From assembly GCA_943789365.1 (NCBI GenBank), contig CALSTV010000001.1, forward strand, positions 2,790,001 to 2,854,000: a DNA stretch of 64,000 nucleotides, read 5' to 3'. A model generated the notes under the pieces. That model was not told where the DNA came from, ran no database searches, and saw only the letters and a program-made list of their open reading frames with translations. Shown here piece by piece: positions 10,139-20,871 of the stretch. Source of the stretch: an uncultured Flavobacteriaceae bacterium. GTDB taxonomy: Bacteria > Bacteroidota > Bacteroidia > Flavobacteriales > Flavobacteriaceae. Each line of letters begins with the position of its first letter. Positions within the stretch are counted from its first letter, which is position 1. The position numbers were made by a program, and so were the translations under genes.

Positions 10139-11737
10139 ATGAAGCGTATAGATTTCAAAATGTTGGTAGTACTCATGATAGGTTTTAGCCTGTCTGCACA
10201 AGAACTGGATTTAAACAATTTGCCGTTTCCTACGGGAGGTGAAGACTGGGGAATCGAGTATTCAAAAAACTGGAAATCGCTGCAGGAAAGAGAAATTCCG
10301 GAATGGATGATCGATGCCAAATTTGGTGTTTATACGCATTGGGGAGTGTATTCAGTCCCTGCAAAAGGAGGTCCAGACTACGTAAATGAATTGTATACTG
10401 CCAAAGACGAATACGATCGCAAAGGGGTTAAAGCATACCATCGTGAAAAGTATGGGAAAATTGCAGATTTTGGATATGCCGACTTTATTCCTCAGTTTAC
10501 AGCACCAAAATTTGATGCCAAAGAATGGGCTGGAATCATGAAAGGTGCAGGTGCTAAGTTTGGTGGTATCTGTGTGGTACATCACGATGGATTTTGTTTG
10601 TGGGATTCTAAAGCAACCCGTTGGAATTCGAAGAACATGGGACCTAAAAGAGATATTTTTGGTGAAATTTCCAAGGCGGTAAAAGCAGAGGGCATGAAAA
10701 CAGTAGCCACCTTTCATCATGCGAGAACCTTTGGATATGCTTTCGATAAAAAACATATGGATGAGTATACCGATTACCAAAAAGAAAATTGGGACCTCTT
10801 CGATCCAAAATTTGCAGACTTCTATAGAAACGATGAAGTAGAACCTCAAGAAAGCTTTGGAAACGAATGGTTTAAAAAAGTAAGAGAGGTAATGACACAA
10901 TACGAACCAGATATGTTGTGGTTCGACGGATTGTCTGGTGCTATGATAAAAGGAATGCTACCGGAAGAACGCGTAATTGATATGTTTAATGATTTTTACA
11001 AACAAGGACCGCAAAATGTAATAAGTAATAAATTACCAGGTTCTGGTGTGTGGAATTTTCCTAGAGGCGTTGGAATTCGTTGTTACGAAGGTGGGCGTGA
11101 TATGGAACCAAATCCAAAAGGGTATTGGTTGGTAGATAGAGCTATCAGTTATCCTTGGTCGTGGGTAAATGACAAGTCGTATAGAGATAAAGAAGACTTT
11201 CATATCCGTACGATCATAGATGTCGTGAGTAGAGGAGGTGTATATCTGTTGTCATTAACACCAAAAGGTGATGGTTCGATTTCAAAAATGGAGCAAAAAA
11301 TAATGAAAGGAATTGGAACTTGGATGGATACAAATGGGGAAGCTATTTTTGCTACAAGAAAATGGAGAACACACGGTTCTGGTGAAGCGAAGATTGTCAA
11401 AGTAAAATACGACAAAAAATTAGTGTGGTGGGATTTTAGAACCATCAAAGACAAAGAAATTAGATACACACGTAAAAAAGACAATTCAGCCGTTTATGCC
11501 ATCGTAACTGGTTGGAACGAAAATGGTACAATTACCTTAAAAGAATTGGCTAAAGATGAAAAGTTTGCGACCAAAGGCATCAAAGAAATAAAAATGCTTG
11601 GTGTAGAGGAGAAAATTGAATGGAAACGAACTGCCGATGGTTTGGTGTTGAATTATCCAAAAACAAAACCTGGAGACCATGCCTATACCTTTAAAATTAT
11701 TCCTAATGGGAAACTGGTAGATTTCGATAGGGAGTAG
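10139..11737 (+). CDS. GH29 alpha-L-fucosidase
   Basis: A 532-residue secreted glycosidase with a signal peptide (cleavage after about residue 20, SLSAQ). The GH29 fold is shown by AKFGVYTHWGVYSVP near the N-terminus, the HHDGFCLWDS segment and the nucleophile motif MLWFDG with Asp263. These enzymes release alpha-L-fucose with retention of configuration. The acid/base residue cannot be fixed by eye. A beta-sandwich-like C-terminal domain follows residue 380. It lies in the plus-strand operon between sulfatases and a GH20, which suggests attack on a fucose-bearing sulfated glycan after desulfation. A second GH29 is at 28122. Confidence 0.93.
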   Translation: MKRIDFKMLVVLMIGFSLSAQELDLNNLPFPTGGEDWGIEYSKNWKSLQEREIPEWMIDAKFGVYTHWGVYSVPAKGGPDYVNELYTAKDEYDRKGVKAYHREKYGKIADFGYADFIPQFTAPKFDAKEWAGIMKGAGAKFGGICVVHHDGFCLWDSKATRWNSKNMGPKRDIFGEISKAVKAEGMKTVATFHHARTFGYAFDKKHMDEYTDYQKENWDLFDPKFADFYRNDEVEPQESFGNEWFKKVREVMTQYEPDMLWFDGLSGAMIKGMLPEERVIDMFNDFYKQGPQNVISNKLPGSGVWNFPRGVGIRCYEGGRDMEPNPKGYWLVDRAISYPWSWVNDKSYRDKEDFHIRTIIDVVSRGGVYLLSLTPKGDGSISKMEQKIMKGIGTWMDTNGEAIFATRKWRTHGSGEAKIVKVKYDKKLVWWDFRTIKDKEIRYTRKKDNSAVYAIVTGWNENGTITLKELAKDEKFATKGIKEIKMLGVEEKIEWKRTADGLVLNYPKTKPGDHAYTFKIIPNGKLVDFDRE

Positions 11738-11745
11738 TACATTAG

Positions 11746-11771
11746 CAATGGCAGTCTATAGGCTGCCATTG
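11746..11771 (+). terminator. Intergenic hairpin between GH29 and GH20
   Basis: A perfect 9-bp inverted repeat (CAATGGCAG at 11746-11754 and CTGCCATTG at 11763-11771) with an 8-base loop lies right after the GH29 stop codon, followed by TTTAGTTTT. It could be a weak terminator, an mRNA-stabilising element or a processing hairpin. The T tract is interrupted, so termination may be partial and set GH20 expression lower than that of the genes before it. Confidence 0.6.
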
Positions 11772-11800
11772 TTTAGTTTTAGCAACCAAATACATTTGTA

Positions 11801-13417
11801 ATGAGATTTTTTATACTTCTTTTTTGTAGCAGTTTAACCTTGTATTCGCAAGAGATTTCTTTACTTCCCGAACCTACAGAAATGGAATTGAAAACAGGAG
11901 AAGCTTTTCGATTGCACAAAAACAGTAGACTCTTGTATTCGGATAGCAAATTGAAAAACGAAGTAAAGTACCTTAAAAATAGAATTCAAAGTGCGACTGG
12001 CTTTAAGTTTTCTGAAAAGAAATCTATTAAAAAGGCAAAAAAGGGAGATGTAGTACTTAAATTACAGAACGGAAAAGGTGTCATAGGAAGTTATCGTTTA
12101 GAGGTGAAAGAGGGGGTCGTAGAAATTTCTGCAAACACTACCACTGGTGTTTTTTATGGAATCCAAAGTTTACAACAACTCTTTCCTGCTCAAATGTATG
12201 CCTCAAAAATACAGGAAAAAGAAGATTGGAGTTTTCCTGCCGTGACCATTGAAGATGCGCCTGTTTTTGAATGGCGCGGCATGCACTTAGATGTAGCTAG
12301 AAATTTTAGGTCCGTATTTTATGTAAAACGATTTATTGACCTTATGGCGATGCATAAATTAAACGTTTTTCATTGGCATTTGACCGAAGATCAAGGCTGG
12401 CGAATAGAAATTAAAAAATATCCAAAACTAACCGAAATTGGCGCCTGGAGAGATTCTACATTGATTGGACATATGAGAGACAAGCCACATCAATTCAAAC
12501 AGGGAAGAACAGGTGGTTTTTATACCCAAAAAGAAATCAAAGAAGTAGTGCAATATGCGCAACAAAGACATATAACAATCGTACCTGAAATAGAAATGCC
12601 AGGGCACGCACAAGCAGCCATCGCCGCTTATCCAGAGCTTGGAAATACGGGTGTGTCGCCAGGAATTCGCCCAATGTGGGGGATAAGTAAAGAAATTTAC
12701 AACCCAGAAGAAACGACTATTGCGTTTTTAAAAGATGTGTTAGATGAAGTATTAGCACTCTTTCCCTCAACCTATATTCATATTGGTGGAGATGAAGCTA
12801 AAAAAGACCAATGGGAGTCGAGCAAGCGGGCACAGGAATTACTAAAAGAACGTGGATTGCACGATATGCATGAAATGCAAAGTTGGTTTATCAGTCAAAT
12901 AGACACCTATCTTACCGCAAAAGGAAGAAAATTAATTGGTTGGGATGAAATTCTCGAAGGAGGTCTGGCAGACGGTGCTGCTGTTATGTCGTGGAGAGGT
13001 GATAAAGGAGGTATAAAAGCGGCTAAAGCAGGACACAAAGCCGTTATGGCCACCAATAAATACACGTATTTTGACAAATACCAATCTAAAAACAAAGAGA
13101 ATGAACCCTTGTCTATTGGTGGACTAGTTACTTTAGAAACTGTTTATCATTTTCAACCCATACCAAAAGAATTAACGGCAAATGAAGCCAAAAACATCAT
13201 GGGTGCTCAAGGGCAATTATGGTCGGAATACATAGTATCCGATTCACATATGGATTATATGGCCTTTCCTAGGGTATGTGCATTGGCTGACGTAGTATGG
13301 TCAAATAAAGAATCTAGGAATTATAAAGAATTCCTTACCAGTCTAGAACAACATTTACATCGGCTAGCTATATTAAACATAAACTATCGCATGCCAGATG
13401 AATTCAAAAAGAAATAA
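11801..13417 (+). CDS. GH20 beta-N-acetylhexosaminidase
   Basis: A 538-residue secreted enzyme with signal peptide (cleaved after TLYSQ). Residues 20-150 match the alpha/beta GH20b domain (GVFYGIQSLQQLF), followed by the catalytic barrel with FHWHLTEDQGWRIEIKKYPKL and the catalytic Asp331-Glu332 pair in HIGGDEAKKDQW. GH20 enzymes use substrate-assisted catalysis by the acetamido group and remove terminal beta-linked GlcNAc or GalNAc. The late WRGDKGG and QLWSEY motifs are present. Ten bases separate it from the following sulfatase, so the two are probably co-transcribed. A second GH20 lies at 26032. Confidence 0.95.
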   Translation: MRFFILLFCSSLTLYSQEISLLPEPTEMELKTGEAFRLHKNSRLLYSDSKLKNEVKYLKNRIQSATGFKFSEKKSIKKAKKGDVVLKLQNGKGVIGSYRLEVKEGVVEISANTTTGVFYGIQSLQQLFPAQMYASKIQEKEDWSFPAVTIEDAPVFEWRGMHLDVARNFRSVFYVKRFIDLMAMHKLNVFHWHLTEDQGWRIEIKKYPKLTEIGAWRDSTLIGHMRDKPHQFKQGRTGGFYTQKEIKEVVQYAQQRHITIVPEIEMPGHAQAAIAAYPELGNTGVSPGIRPMWGISKEIYNPEETTIAFLKDVLDEVLALFPSTYIHIGGDEAKKDQWESSKRAQELLKERGLHDMHEMQSWFISQIDTYLTAKGRKLIGWDEILEGGLADGAAVMSWRGDKGGIKAAKAGHKAVMATNKYTYFDKYQSKNKENEPLSIGGLVTLETVYHFQPIPKELTANEAKNIMGAQGQLWSEYIVSDSHMDYMAFPRVCALADVVWSNKESRNYKEFLTSLEQHLHRLAILNINYRMPDEFKKK

Positions 13418-13426
13418 GAAGAGCAA

Positions 13427-14992
13427 ATGAAAACGAACAAATTGAAAGTAGCTGTTTTGGGAATTTTATCCCTGTTGAGTATTGCGAGTTGTGATTCTCA
13501 AGAAAAGAAATCCGATAAAAAACCAAATATTCTATGGATCATGTGCGATGACCATACGGCCAATACCATAAGTAGTTATAAAATGCGTTTTGCCGATGCC
13601 ATGCCCACACCAAACATAGATCGTTTGGCAAATGAAGGCGCTCTATTGAATAACTGTTTCGTAACCAATTCAATTTGTACGCCTTCTAGAGCAACCATCA
13701 TGACAGGTCAATATGGGCATATAAACGGTGTGCATACCCTTTGGCAAGATTTACGCGAAGAAGATGAAACGGTAGCAACCTTGTTGCAAAAGAATGGCTA
13801 TGAAACCGCTATCGTTGGAAAGTGGCATTTGCATACCGAACCACAGGGGTTTGATTATTTTAGTGTGTTGCCCGGACAGGGAGATTATTTCAATCCTACC
13901 TTTAAAGAGTCTGGAACCACATGGACACATAAAAAAGAAGGAAAACAATACCAAGGTTATGTGACCGATGTGATAACTAACAACTCCTTGAAATGGCTAG
14001 ACAATAGAAAAACAGAAAAACCATTCTTTTTAATGTTACATCACAAGGCTCCACACGGCTTATGGGAATATGCCCCTCGACATGAACACTTATTTGATGG
14101 TATTGAAATCCCGGAAGCAGTAAGCTTATTTGAAGACAAAAGTCATCGTTCTGAGGGGTCCAAATCCTATGGAAGAGATATGCTTGGCTTGGCGGGCAGA
14201 ATGTACGAAGGAAAACGCGGGAAAGACTATCCTACAGGAAAACTCAATACAGAAGGCCTAACAGATACACAAAAGATAAAATCCGCTTATCAAAAATATA
14301 TGAAGGATTATTTAAGGGTGGTCGCAGCAATCGATGAAAATGTAGGGCGTGTTTTAGATTATTTGGAAACTTCAGGACTAGCGGAAAATACGGTGGTGGC
14401 TTACACATCCGATCAAGGGATGTTTTTAGGAGAACACAGTTATTACGACAAACGATGGATGTATGACGAATCCTTAAAAATGCCATTTTTAATTCGGAAA
14501 CCTGGAGAAATAAAACCGGGTTCTCAATTTGATCAAATGATTACGAATTTAGATTTTCCAGAATTGATTCTTGACTATGCTGGAATAGATGCCCCAGCAA
14601 GTATGCAAGGAAAAAGCTTCCGATCTATTTTGGCAGGTGAAACACCTAAGGATTGGAGAACTTCAATGTACTACCAATATTGGATGCAATTTGAACCTTC
14701 AGCCGTACCGGCACATTTAGGGGTACGTACACATAATTACAAACTTATATTTTATTACGGACATGGATTGGGACTAGAAGGAACAACAGATAGCTGGCAA
14801 ACACCAGTTTCATGGGAACTTTATGATCTGAAGAAAGACCCTTATGAATTGAATAATATCTACGGTCAAAAAGGTTTGGAGGGTATTACTAAAAAGCTAA
14901 AAGATGAAATCTTAAAACTTCAAAAACAGTACGATTTAGAGGTTTCAAAATACCCTGCATTGAACGAAAGAATGCAGAAATATTGGGAATAG
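13427..14992 (+). CDS. Lipoprotein S1 sulfatase (copy S5)
   Basis: An intact 521-residue sulfatase. It differs from most neighbours in having a lipobox (SIASC, Cys22), so it is probably lipid-anchored, possibly on the cell surface. Metal motif IMCDDH, FGly motif CTPSR with Cys84, KWHLHTEPQGFDYF and the second metal motif TSDQGMFLGEHSYYDKRWM. The CDDH and LPGQG segments resemble glucosamine-6-sulfatase or iduronate-sulfatase-like enzymes, related to the copies at 24455 and 37818; subfamily is a guess. It is the last gene of the first module; the 143-bp tandem array begins 16 bases after the stop. Confidence 0.93.
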   Translation: MKTNKLKVAVLGILSLLSIASCDSQEKKSDKKPNILWIMCDDHTANTISSYKMRFADAMPTPNIDRLANEGALLNNCFVTNSICTPSRATIMTGQYGHINGVHTLWQDLREEDETVATLLQKNGYETAIVGKWHLHTEPQGFDYFSVLPGQGDYFNPTFKESGTTWTHKKEGKQYQGYVTDVITNNSLKWLDNRKTEKPFFLMLHHKAPHGLWEYAPRHEHLFDGIEIPEAVSLFEDKSHRSEGSKSYGRDMLGLAGRMYEGKRGKDYPTGKLNTEGLTDTQKIKSAYQKYMKDYLRVVAAIDENVGRVLDYLETSGLAENTVVAYTSDQGMFLGEHSYYDKRWMYDESLKMPFLIRKPGEIKPGSQFDQMITNLDFPELILDYAGIDAPASMQGKSFRSILAGETPKDWRTSMYYQYWMQFEPSAVPAHLGVRTHNYKLIFYYGHGLGLEGTTDSWQTPVSWELYDLKKDPYELNNIYGQKGLEGITKKLKDEILKLQKQYDLEVSKYPALNERMQKYWE

Positions 14993-15007
14993 TAGTAGGT
15001 TTCAGGT

Positions 15008-16580
15008 TAGGGGTAGTTGGTTGCTACATGCTGGTAGCTGGTTTCATGTTTCAGGCTTGTCCGCCTCTGGCGGGTTTCAAGTTTAGGTCAAGTGTAGTCG
15101 GCAGCTGGTAGCTGGTAGTTCGTTTCAAGTTTCTTGTTTCAAATTAAAGTTACATGTAGTTGGTTGCTACATGCTGGTAGCTGGTTTCATGTTTCAGGCT
15201 TGTCCGCCTCTGGCGGGTTTCAAGTTTAGGTCAAGTGTAGCCGGCAGCTGGTAGCTGGTAGTTCGTTTCAAGTTTCTTGTTTCAAATTAAAGTTACATGT
15301 AGTTGGTTGCTACATGCTGGTAGCTGGTTTCATGTTTCAGGTTTGTCCACCTCTGGCGGGTTTCAAGTTTAGGTCAAGTGTAGCCGGCAGCCGGTAGCTG
15401 GTAGTTCGTTTCAAGTTTCTTGTTTCAAATTAAAGTTACATGTAGTTGGTTGCTACATGCTGGTAGCTGGTTTCATGTTTCAGGCTTGTCCGCCTCTGGC
15501 GAGTTTCAAGTTTAGGTCAAGTGTAGCCGGCAGCCGGTAGCTGGTAGTTCGTTTCAAGTTTCTTGTTTCAAGTTAAGGTTACATGTAGTTGGTTGCTACA
15601 TGCTGGTAGCTGTTTTCATGTTTCAGGCTTGTCTTCCTATAGCGGGTTTCAAGTTTAGGTCAAGTGTAGCCGGCAGCCGGTAGCTGGTAGTTCGTTTCAA
15701 GTTTCTTGTTTCAAATTAAAGTTACATGTAGTTGGTTGCTACATGCTGGTAGCTGGTTTCATGTTTCAGGCTTGTCCGCCTCTGGCGGGTTTCAAGTTTA
15801 GGTCAAGTGTAGCCGGCAGCTGGTAGCTGGTAGTTCGTTTCAAGTTTCTTGTTTCAAATTAAAGTTACATGTAGTTGGTTGCTACATGCTGGTAGCTGGT
15901 TTCATGTTTCAGGTTTGTCCACCTCTGGCGGGTTTCAAGTTTAGGTCAAGTGTAGCCGGCAGCCGGTAGCTGGTAGTTCGTTTCAAGTTTCTTGTTTCAA
16001 ATTAAAGTTACATGTAGTTGGTTGCTACATGCTGGTAGCTGGTTTCATGTTTCAGGCTTGTCCGCCTCTGGCGAGTTTCAAGTTTAGGTCAAGTGTAGCC
16101 GGCAGCCGGTAGCTGGTAGTTCGTTTCAAGTTTCTTGTTTCAAGTTAAGGTTACATGTAGTTGGTTGCTACATGCTGGTAGCTGTTTTCATGTTTCAGGC
16201 TTGTCTTCCTATAGCGGGTTTCAAGTTTAGGTCAAGTGTAGCCGGCAGCCGGTAGCTGGTAGTTCGTTTCAAGTTTCTTGTTTCAAATTAAAGTTACATG
16301 TAGTTGGTTGCTACATGCTGGTAGCTGGTTTCATGTTTCAGGCTTGTCCGCCTCTGGCGAGTTTCAAGTTTAGGTCAAGTGTAGCCGGCAGCCGGTAGCT
16401 GGTAGTTCGTTTCAAGTTTCTTGTTTCAAGTTAAGGTTACATGTAGTTGGTTGCTACATGCTGGTAGCTGTTTTCATGTTTCAGGCTTGTCTTCCTATAG
16501 CGGGTTTCAAGTTAAGGTCAAGTGTAGCTAGCAGAAGGTAGCTGGATGCCGGTTGCAGTTAGCAGGTAGCACGTAGTTTA
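15008..16580. repeat. 143-bp tandem array, 11 units with higher-order structure
   Basis: Units begin with TACATGTAGTTGG at 15151, 15294, 15437, 15580, 15723, 15866, 16009, 16152, 16295 and 16438, each exactly 143 bp apart, plus a degenerate first unit from about 15008. The last unit decays after about 16530. Sequence variants show that units 2-5 (572 bp) recur as units 6-9, and units 4-5 recur again as 10-11. Each unit holds a CATGTAG/CTACATG inverted repeat around TTGGTTG, and the intact variants hold a CCGCC-TCT-GGCGG hairpin. No open frame of useful length crosses it. It fills the gap between convergent sulfatase and regulator genes. Confidence 0.95.
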
Positions 16581-16600
16581 AACCCCAATAAAAATAGTAT

Positions 16601-19600
16601 TTAACTACGCTTACGATGTTTTAAGGCGTAGGCCTTAGGAGAAAGATCGAACTCTTGCTTAAAGCATTTTGAAAAGTAGGATTGATTGGAGAAACCGATA
16701 CGATATAGGATCTCGGTGACATTTAAATCTGTTTCTCTCAATAATACTGCCGATTTTTTAATGCGATATGCACGTATAAACTCATTGGTAGTAATACCTC
16801 GAATAGACTTAAACTTTCGATAGAGTTGCATAGGACTAAAATTCATCCCGGCCGCCAGATCCTCAACCCCAAAATTAGAATTCATTAAATTTTCTTCAAT
16901 TACTTGTTCTGCTTTTTCTAAAAAGTTTTTCTCAACCTCGTTAATACCAAGTTCTTGCGAGTCCAAAGCAATGTTGTTCGAAGAGAATTTTTCTTGTAAT
17001 AAGTTGAGCTGTTCCATTAGCTTTTTAATTCGGATTTCTAAAAGCCGAATGTCAAAAGGTTTCGGAATATAAGCATCGGCTCCTACTTCCAAACCTTAAA
17101 TTCTGTGCTCTATGGAAGTTTTTGCAGTTAATAAAATAATCGGAATATGATTGGTGATTGGATTTTTCTTTATTTCAGTAACCATTTCAATTCCATCCAT
17201 TTTTGGCATCATCACATCGCTAATAATAATAGAAGGAACTTGTTTTGAGGCAATTTTGAGCCCTTCCTTACCATTAAATGCTTGCAAAATTTCATAGCGA
17301 TCTTCAAGCGAATCTTTAATGAATAACTGCATGTCAGGATTGTCTTCTACAATCAATAATAATGGAAGCCTTTCTATGGGAGCCTTTTCCTCGTCGTCAG
17401 AGAGTGAACCTGAAAAAGTAGCTTCTATCGACATGTCCTCTGATATAGAGTCAGGTTGCGGTGTTTTATTGTCAATGATCTCGGAATTGGTCAATTGCAA
17501 AGGAAAACGCAAACTAAAAGTAGTACCCTTACCAACCTCACTTTTTACTTTTATCGATCCATTAAGCAATTCTACCAATGCTTTTACCAAAGCCAAACCT
17601 ACACCAGATGATCCTGAATCGCTAGAATGCTTAGACGTGTCAATTTGATAAAAACGATCAAAAATCATCGGAAGCTTTTCCTCCGAAATTCCGTTACCAG
17701 TATCTTTAACTATGAGTTTTATCTCTTTGGAGCTGTCCAACTTATTGTTTTTTGGAATGCTTAAAGAAACAACAATTGTTTTGTGTTCTGGCGTATATTT
17801 TATAGAGTTGGATATTAAATTGTTTACGATTTTTTCCATCTTATCCCAGTCAAAAGAAGCGATGAGTTCCTTAGTAGAAGCTTCAAAAGACAAAGCAATG
17901 TTTTTTCTTTCTGCAAGTACCTTAAATGACAAAACAATTTCATTACAGAACTTCACAAGATCTCCGTTCGAAGTGGTAACTTCTAGTTCTTTAAATTGAA
18001 TTTTTCGAAACTCCATCACTTGATTGATGAGACGAAATAAGTGATTCGCATTGCGTTGCATTAATAAAAGAGCTTCTTTGGCCTTTTCATTAGTGGACTT
18101 CATTTTTAATAAATTTTGAAGCGGACCAATAATAAGTGTTAATGGAGTTTTAAACTCATGGGAGATATTGGTGAAAAATTCCAATTTCATCTTGTTTACC
18201 TCCTTTATTTTCTCTTGTTCAATTTTTTCAATTTCGAGACGATTTTTATAACCTTCTTTGATTAAAATATTTCTTCGGAACAACCACATTAAAAAGATCA
18301 TAAACAATATATACAAAGAATAGGCCCACCAAGTCTTCCAAAGAGGAGGTAATACCTTTATATGAATTTGTTTGGCGGTTGTGTTCCAAATACCATCATT
18401 ATTAGCACTCATTACATTAAAAACATAGTTACCGGCATCTAGATTTGCATAGGTAGCAAATCTCCTAGTAGCATTGGTAACCAGCCATTCCTTGTCAAAA
18501 CCTTCTAGTTTGTATTTGTATTTATTTTGCTTAGGGGCTGCGAAGTGCAAACCAGAAAACTCAAAAGTAAAGGAATTGTGACTGTTCTTTAAAACAATAT
18601 GATTCGTCTCAGAAATTTCTTTTTCCAATACAACGGAACCGAGTAGTTCTTCTCCAGTTTTAACATCTTTATTAAAGATTTTAAAACCTGTAATCTGTGT
18701 ATTTGGAACAGAATTGTTTTTTTTAAAGGTATCGGGGTTGAACGAATTATAACCGTTGATTCCACCAAAATACATCGTTCCGCTTGCATCTAAAAAGCAC
18801 GCTTTTCTTCTAAAATTTAAGGCCTGTAAACCGTCATCCAGCGTTAAATTGTTAAAACTTTGAGTAGGACTGTTAAACTTTGAAATACCGTTGTTTGTCG
18901 ACAGCCATAAATTCTCCGACTTGTCTTCGAGAATGGCATATATTTCGTTATTGGGCAGTCCATCTTCTTTTTTGAAAATACTAACTTCTGGTCGGATGTT
19001 GTCCGTTTGGTTCGCTGGAATTTTGTACAAACCACCACCAAAAGTTCCAATCCATAGATCGTTGTTTTTAGTTGCATGAATGGCAAATATGGGATTGTCC
19101 TTAAACAGGTTTTCATTTTCTTTACTGCCAGTTATACTGATGAATTCCGTAGGTTCATTGTTTGCGTCTCTAACAACTTTTACCAAGCCTTCATTATTGG
19201 TTCCTATCCATAGCGTATGTTGATGGTCTTCATATATCGAGGAAACATTATAGGAGGACAATGAGATACTGTCGGCTAATAAGCTGGTGTACTGTGTTAT
19301 TTTTGGTAGTTTTCCAAAGTTCTTTTCTGGTGTAAATTTCATCAAGCCAGAATCGTAACCTCCACCCATCCAAATGTCTCCCTGATGATCTTTAAATAAG
19401 TCGGTTATTTTATCGTGTTTTAGATTTCCTTGCGTAGAATTTTTTGTGAATTGCTGTGTACGTAGTTTGTCATTGCTAGTTTTTGAGATTTGCGAAATAC
19501 CGTCAGACATAGAACCAACCCAGAGATGTCCATAATTATCTTCAGTGATACCAATTAAAATATCACTTCCAATACGGTAACCAGCACTTTTGTTTTTGTC

Positions 19601-20821
19601 ATAATGAATAAAACCTTTTTCAGGATGTTGTCCAGAGAGTCTACTCAAACCATTTCCATAAGTTGCAATCCATGTTTGTTGTTTTGTGTCAATAAAAATT
19701 GAATTCACAACATTTCCGCTCAAACTTTTATTGTCTTGTCTTGAGTGTTTGAAATGATCGATACGTTTTTTGTTAAGATCTAATTTGCTGACACCGCCTC
19801 TTTGCGAACCAAACCATAATACGCCTGAGGTATCTTCGTAAATATGCGTGATATGATTACTTCGAAAACTATACTCATCTGAGGTTTTTTGTGTATAGTG
19901 TTTATAAGTCCATTGTTCTAAATCAATAGCAAACGCCCCTTGTTTATTGGTGCCTATCCAGAGCGTTCCTTGGTGGTCTTGCAGCAAACTGGTGACCCCA
20001 TTTTCGAAATATTTTTGCACAGATAAAAGAGATTGGACTTCAATAGAACCATCTTCTTTTTGTCGATGACGATAGAGTGCTTTTTTTGTGCCAACCCAAA
20101 GCGTATTTGAGTTGTCTACTAATAATGCCGTGGTTGCGCTTGAAGAAATGGCAGGCTGTTTATAGGGTTGGTATGTGACACTTCCTGTGGCATCGAATTG
20201 AAGAAAATAAAGTCCTTTGTTGGTACCTACCCATATTTTATTGTTTTTATCTTGAACCACCGCCGTGATCATTTTGCTCTCTTCCGATGTACTGTCTGAA
20301 CATAGCCCAATATTGTACCCCTTTTCAGCTTCTTTTGAAAAGTGATACAGACCATTTACGGTACCAATCCAAATAAAACCAGATTTGTCTTCAACGATGG
20401 TATGCACTTCATCTTTTAGTGAAAATTGTTGTTGATTTGCACTGTTGAAAAATGAATTTTGAAAAGAATCTGTATTTCGGTCATATTTAGAAAGCCCCAA
20501 ATTTGTACCAATCCATAATTGATTGCTACTGTCTTCAAAAATCTCAGTAACTCTGTTTGAAATTAAGGACTTTTTGTCTCTAGAATCATGCGTGTATAAC
20601 TGAAATTCATAGCCGTTGTATTTGTATAAACCGTTATATGTACCAAACCAAAGGTAGCCTCGTGAATCTTGAAAAGAAACCCCAACCGAATTGTGTACCA
20701 ATCCATCACTGTTTTTGATGTGCTCAAACTTTACCTGTCTGTTTTCAATAATTTTTTCTTGAGAGAACAGTACGTTTCCTAATAAAGAAAAAAGGACAAG
20801 AATAGAAAAATGGATTCGCAT
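16601..20821 (-). pseudogene. Hybrid two-component system regulator (HTCS) with in-frame TAA
   Basis: A one-protein sensor/regulator of about 1,400 codons, typical of Bacteroidota glycan loci. In order: signal peptide, about 14 periplasmic beta-propeller repeats (GLLWFGT-like units), a Y_Y_Y domain, a membrane helix near residue 850, a histidine kinase (NISHEFKTPLTLIIGP, then NLISNSIKYTP, DTGNGI and GVGLALVKA), a receiver domain (phosphoacceptor Asp in ISDVMMPKMDG) and an AraC-type HTH (FSNQSYFSKCFKQEFDLSP). A TAA at 17093-17095 falls within the receiver between TSIEHRI and GLEVGADAYIPKPFD. Both sides are in one frame, and AAA (Lys) to TAA would explain it. The truncated product would lack the DNA-binding domain. 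Confidence 0.93.
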
Positions 20822-20871
20822 AAGAGATTAAATTACATAGAACGCTACAACTTCAAAACTAAGGGAAATAT

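Noticed and set aside
10352-10900. 182-residue antisense frame over GH29
   Set aside because: Opposite a well-supported GH29 catalytic domain; composition is Phe/Cys/Ile-rich as expected for a shadow frame.
15008-16580. CRISPR array
   Set aside because: The period is 143 bp with no unique spacers; the whole unit is repeated, and there are no cas genes.
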